A stretch of DNA of 64,000 nt from Bacillus salacetis (lineage in GTDB: Bacteria; Bacillota; Bacilli; Bacillales; Bacillaceae_B): positions 295,864-359,863 of the forward strand of contig NZ_QXIR01000001.1 in NCBI RefSeq assembly GCF_003581585.1. Direction: 5' to 3'. A program made the position numbers and the translations under genes. The stretch's first letter is position 1. Every line of letters starts with the position of its first letter. The notes under the pieces were generated by a model. That model searched no databases, was not told the DNA's origin, and saw only the letters and a program-made list of their open reading frames with translations. Of this stretch, positions 61,301 through 64,000 are shown piece after piece.

Positions 61301-61767
61301 TTGCCGATAAGTATTGAATAAATTCCCTCGTCAGCTTCTTCTCCTTGTTTCACTAACAAGTCAGATTCTTTAGCTAAATGACCTTGAGTCTTTTCGCTTG
61401 ATAAGTTTTGCTTAAGAACACTTTGAGTACTGAACTTCATAATCTCATAGTCCTCATCCAAAATAGAGCTGCTAGTATTGCTCAGTATAGATGGATCTTC
61501 CACTCTTACTAAATTCTTCGAGGGAATTTCTATTAATTGACTATTATATTGAACCAACACATTAGTATTCTCTTTGTTAAGCTCTCCGTAAATAAGACTT
61601 CCTGGAAGCAAGGTAATTTCATCATTCAGTGTTACTTGATCGTTAACTGAAAAAAGAATCTTACCATTATCTTCATTTTCATTCGCACTGGCTATAGACG
61701 ATAAGCCAAGTGAAGAAACCATTAAAATTAGTACCAGTATCCATATTCTCAACTGCGAAAAACTCAA
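58390..61767 (-). CDS. SH3-repeat endo-beta-N-acetylglucosaminidase (LytD-like autolysin)
   Basis: 1,125 residues. Signal peptide (LRIWILVLILMVSSLGLSSIASA), an acidic Glu-rich linker (EEETAPEKEEKEQTPEE), then eight SH3-like modules in which NWH-type (GNWHEIKFG, NGYI) and NWY/F-type (GNWYKIDVSG) alternate. The C-terminal glucosaminidase domain has catalytic Glu in MGHALLETGAGSS, YNVYGIAAYD and ATDIGWADK. It cuts GlcNAc-MurNAc bonds in peptidoglycan during growth or cell separation. It shares its repeat type with the neighbouring peptidase, so both probably bind the same wall polymer. Confidence 0.93.
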   Translation of the reverse strand: MSFSQLRIWILVLILMVSSLGLSSIASANENEDNGKILFSVNDQVTLNDEITLLPGSLIYGELNKENTNVLVQYNSQLIEIPSKNLVRVEDPSILSNTSSSILDEDYEIMKFSTQSVLKQNLSSEKTQGHLAKESDLLVKQGEEADEGIYSILIGNITYFISEGSKEAEEETAPEKEEKEQTPEEAKEPVTSLEESAEQLEQEKEVSGQINTKTESSIQKFTIQQSNTEYFEVISDNVPAYDNSTGALVEVAQLQKGQVYHIFTDYGNWHGILVGGKTVYVWKKSTQLVSKPLDINFELGKTKGELTANILKQANAYLKMDKSSRVAAKLNADKSFPVVENYGEWFKVKVGERYLFIEAGNGRINFNNIKGFQVVTDTTPIYDNRTGKLVEVGHLTKGQVYPIYSDFTNWHRIKFGDYFVYARKNHTIPFTGSIPKESKNSTVGPESIDILDETVVNDNSTGKLLDIGTLLPGQTIPIIKDFGNWFEIEYSGRIGYVSKATTRIHFESDQNRYVVSRDTPVYDNGSGSLVKVGTLEKGQVYDRVKDFSNWHEIRFGEKNGYVLKNDTMPYSGSIINPNKKSSLNHYFVANQTTEVYDNSTGSLIEFAKIEKGARYSILEEFGNWYKIDVSGRNGFVRKDDVSTLFPKEEQYFRVYKDKTAIYDNSTGSLVPVGYLYKNQTYKRIKDFGNWHEIKFGNINGYIRKSDTSMGTPERENNFLGSSITPSQVFTAKKNLTVYDNSSGKLVKMGEILEGQVYPYLSKSGSWATVDFGGRSGLVAGEDINIDGMFIETPYNISFSEAARLQFDRAAPQNDTSKYDAWIRWDAFSKIDSNNVGITDGNWNVRGGPGTNYWKLSQIEDLERIEIIGSQTVEGVKWYKINLYRTWKYNSTKNQYEVYYRAFVNSSMEDLEYYMDPENFINDDRSKYQFLLLSSPAGTSAREINEKILLNKGNLSGKGAAFIEAAETYSINEIYLMGHALLETGAGSSRESSLLKGHPVSVVDGKQVKPRNVYNVYGIAAYDKCEPSPVRCASEYAYKQGWFSVEDAIIGGAKFIGETYIYHPDYRQNTLYEMRWNPFAVEQTGWPAHQYATDIGWADKQAKGYIYNFYSLLEQKREIFEIPYFK

Positions 61768-61997
61768 AAAATTTCATCCTCCTAAACTCATTTTTACAAA
61801 AGTATTACAGAATTACCTTCGAATTACAATTATATTTCTCCCTTTCTGTAATATCAATAGAATTTTCCAAAAACCCTCAATGGTTATATTATCCAAAGTT
61901 TCCTCTAGTTGAATAAATTCCTGCTAATAAGTTATACTTCTTACTAGCTGTTTTGAACTTTCATTCTAACTTCAGATTACAAATTAGGAGAGGTATC

Positions 61998-63980
61998 ATG
62001 TTTCTCAAAAAAGACAAGACAACCGAACTCTTCGCAAGGGGATATTTAATTCATACCAAAAGATCTAAACCTCCTCTCGGGAATTGGAGAACCTTGAAGA
62101 AAAATCAGTTTTACTTTCATCATGATCCCAGACTTGATTGTATATTGGTAGAAAAAGGTGGCCATTGGATTATAGGTGCAGGCACCTTTTTTGACCACAT
62201 CAATAATATCGGCAAGAAAAAAGAAATTTTGACCACACTTTTAGAGAAGTACAAATTATCTGACACTCAATTCTTCGATTATTTAGACTCCATATCTGGC
62301 AGGCACCTGCTTTTATATGGAAATGAAGAATGTAGTTATATTCTTTCCGATGCTACTGGAATGAAAAGTATATTCTATTCAACTAAAGAACACTGTATAG
62401 GCTCTCATGCAAGTTTGGTGGCGGAGGCAGTGAACGCTGGCCCATCAGAAAAGGTGGATGAGTCGATGCTAAGTGAATATACAGCATATCACTTGCCAGG
62501 TCATTATACACCTTATAAAGATGTCTTCTTTCTCACTCCAAATACCCTTTTAGAGATACCAGACTTTACTGTAAAACGTTTTTATCCAAGGTATGATTTG
62601 CCTGAATATGACTTATCTGAAAGTGTTTCTTTAATTACTGAATGGACCGACAGACAACTAGACCACTTAAGCAAGGAGCATAAACTGCTCCTATCACTGT
62701 CTGCCGGGATAGATAGCAGAACCACTCTTGCTCTAACAAATAAATATAGAAAGTTTTTTAAATATTTCACATACTATATGTCGGGTTTAGAAAACGAATC
62801 GAGTTCGAAAATCCTTAACATTGATAAAGAAGTGGCTGGGGAAATTTCCAAAAATCTGGATTTGAATCATGAATTTATTAATATAAATCATTCCATTGAT
62901 CCTAATAAAGAATTCCCTGAAATTGCAGCTCATTTATCAAGGAACACTTTTAGAAGTCATAGTGTCCATCTGGCTAAATTATATAAAGATAACTTTAAAG
63001 ACTACCTTCATATTCGTTCGAACATACTTGAGATAGGCAGATATTTTTACAGAAAAGCTTATAAAGTTCCTAAAAAATTGACAGTGGAGAGCATGATTAC
63101 TTGTTATTCGAGAAAGGCAGAAGGCGATAAGAAAGTGCGGGACGCGTTTCAAACCTTTTACGACACGGTACAGCTTGATCAAATTTATAATTATGATCCA
63201 TATGACATGCTATATTGGGAATATCGTATGGGGGTTTGGCACTCCCAAATTTTATTAGAAAGCGACATTGCCCACGATACTTATATTCTATTTAATTCAA
63301 GAAAGATTCTAGAGCGCATTTTAGCTGTAAGTAAACAAAATAGAAGATCTAACAAGCTCTTTGATGAACTGATAAATAAAAACTGGCCTGTCCTCAAATT
63401 TTGGAAAATTAACGATACTCATTCAGTGATTGACTTTTATGATGATGAAATTGATTCTTCCGGAATTCCTTTAACAAATGTAAAGACTAAAGGATATAAC
63501 CTCTATAGCAATAATCTAATTAGGGGAGAATTCACTTTTAAAGTGAATAAAGCTAAATTTCATATTGATAAATCAGCTCCTGCAAAGGGAGATACATTAG
63601 AGGTAGAAATCCCTTTAGATCTGAAAAAAAGTAATAATTATCATATTATCCTTCATGTTAGATCACCTTATGAAAACCCTAAAAATAAGGGTAGATTAAA
63701 GTATCAAGTATCACTTAATGAACAACTATTGTTAGAAGAGGATATTGCACTTTGGAAGGAAACTAATGTTATTGAAATGAAATTCCAACCAAAAACGAAC
63801 GAGAACATTTTAAAATTAACCATTCTTGCTACCAAAAACTGTGAAGATTGGTCTTGGGGTAAATCTGGGACTCTTATTATTGAAAAACTTTCCTTAAGGA
63901 GTGCGGCTGAGGTTCTTCCAAATGCCATTACAACTTCCTGTTCAAGTCCTTTTAGTAAACAGAGCAATAATACTGAGTAA
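61998..63980 (+). CDS. Asparagine-synthase-like protein of unknown substrate
   Basis: About 660 residues from ATG 61998 (GGAGAGG upstream; ATG 61953 lacks a site). The N-terminal 200 residues resemble the glutaminase half of AsnB without an N-terminal catalytic Cys (the chain starts MFLKKDK). From about residue 230 a PP-loop synthase domain begins: LSLSAGIDSRTTLAL, an SGGxDS variant with Ala for the second Gly. The C-terminal 140 residues look like a separate beta-rich domain (YHIILHVRSPYENP). Such proteins often lie in surface-glycan clusters. Amide transfer is not proven. It is divergent from the autolysin gene. Confidence 0.72.
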   Translation: MFLKKDKTTELFARGYLIHTKRSKPPLGNWRTLKKNQFYFHHDPRLDCILVEKGGHWIIGAGTFFDHINNIGKKKEILTTLLEKYKLSDTQFFDYLDSISGRHLLLYGNEECSYILSDATGMKSIFYSTKEHCIGSHASLVAEAVNAGPSEKVDESMLSEYTAYHLPGHYTPYKDVFFLTPNTLLEIPDFTVKRFYPRYDLPEYDLSESVSLITEWTDRQLDHLSKEHKLLLSLSAGIDSRTTLALTNKYRKFFKYFTYYMSGLENESSSKILNIDKEVAGEISKNLDLNHEFININHSIDPNKEFPEIAAHLSRNTFRSHSVHLAKLYKDNFKDYLHIRSNILEIGRYFYRKAYKVPKKLTVESMITCYSRKAEGDKKVRDAFQTFYDTVQLDQIYNYDPYDMLYWEYRMGVWHSQILLESDIAHDTYILFNSRKILERILAVSKQNRRSNKLFDELINKNWPVLKFWKINDTHSVIDFYDDEIDSSGIPLTNVKTKGYNLYSNNLIRGEFTFKVNKAKFHIDKSAPAKGDTLEVEIPLDLKKSNNYHIILHVRSPYENPKNKGRLKYQVSLNEQLLLEEDIALWKETNVIEMKFQPKTNENILKLTILATKNCEDWSWGKSGTLIIEKLSLRSAAEVLPNAITTSCSSPFSKQSNNTE

Positions 63981-64000
63981 TTTATATAGACAGAAAAAAC

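Overview
The window looks like a chromosome segment of a motile, competent, low-to-mid GC member of the Bacillaceae. The evidence is the gene order comFA-comFC-yvyF-flgM-flgN-flgK-flgL-(yviE)-fliW-csrA-hag-flaG-fliD-fliS-fliT plus hpf, and degS-degU-yvyE-LCP-tagO, both of which follow the Bacillus subtilis order. SigD promoters, AAGGAGG ribosome sites and TTG/GTG starts fit the same group. I cannot name the species from sequence alone.

Layout. 1-5.9 kb: surface-glycan genes, namely a truncated GT2, four translationally coupled nucleotide-sugar genes of the FnlA/FnlB/FnlC type plus a further SDR, and a GT4 transferase. 6.1-11.6 kb: a DUF1028 protein, the long hibernation factor HPF, a PAS-GGDEF(degenerate)-EAL-PilZ protein, and a c-di-GMP-I riboswitch ahead of a 78-residue orphan ORF. 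11.7-25.4 kb: the late flagellar regulon on the minus strand, with two flagellins. 25.5-28.6 kb: comFC, comFA, degV. 28.7-46.6 kb: a block separating degV from degSU, with an EamA transporter, two chemoreceptors, a gluconate operon with a divergent RpiR regulator, and a trehalose operon with TreR. 46.7-54.4 kb: degSU, yvyE, an LCP ligase, an IS1182-family relic, tagO and mnaA. 54.5-64 kb: two very large SH3-repeat wall enzymes (one frameshifted) and an asparagine-synthase-like protein.

The most interesting part is 17.5-20.9 kb. The second flagellin gene is split by a 363-nt group I intron near its 3' end. Between the two flagellin genes lie two extra, very short CsrA-family genes (55 and 50 codons), in addition to the normal long csrA next to fliW. 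Their Shine-Dalgarno sites, both flagellin leaders and two intergenic hairpins carry GGA-in-a-loop elements of the kind CsrA binds. This suggests an expanded local CsrA circuit around flagellin synthesis, with two CsrA copies lacking the C-terminal extension through which FliW acts.

Other structural observations are a 140-bp duplication of the treR 3' end flanking a chemoreceptor gene, a seven-copy 53-bp tandem repeat, and two families of dispersed intergenic palindromes.
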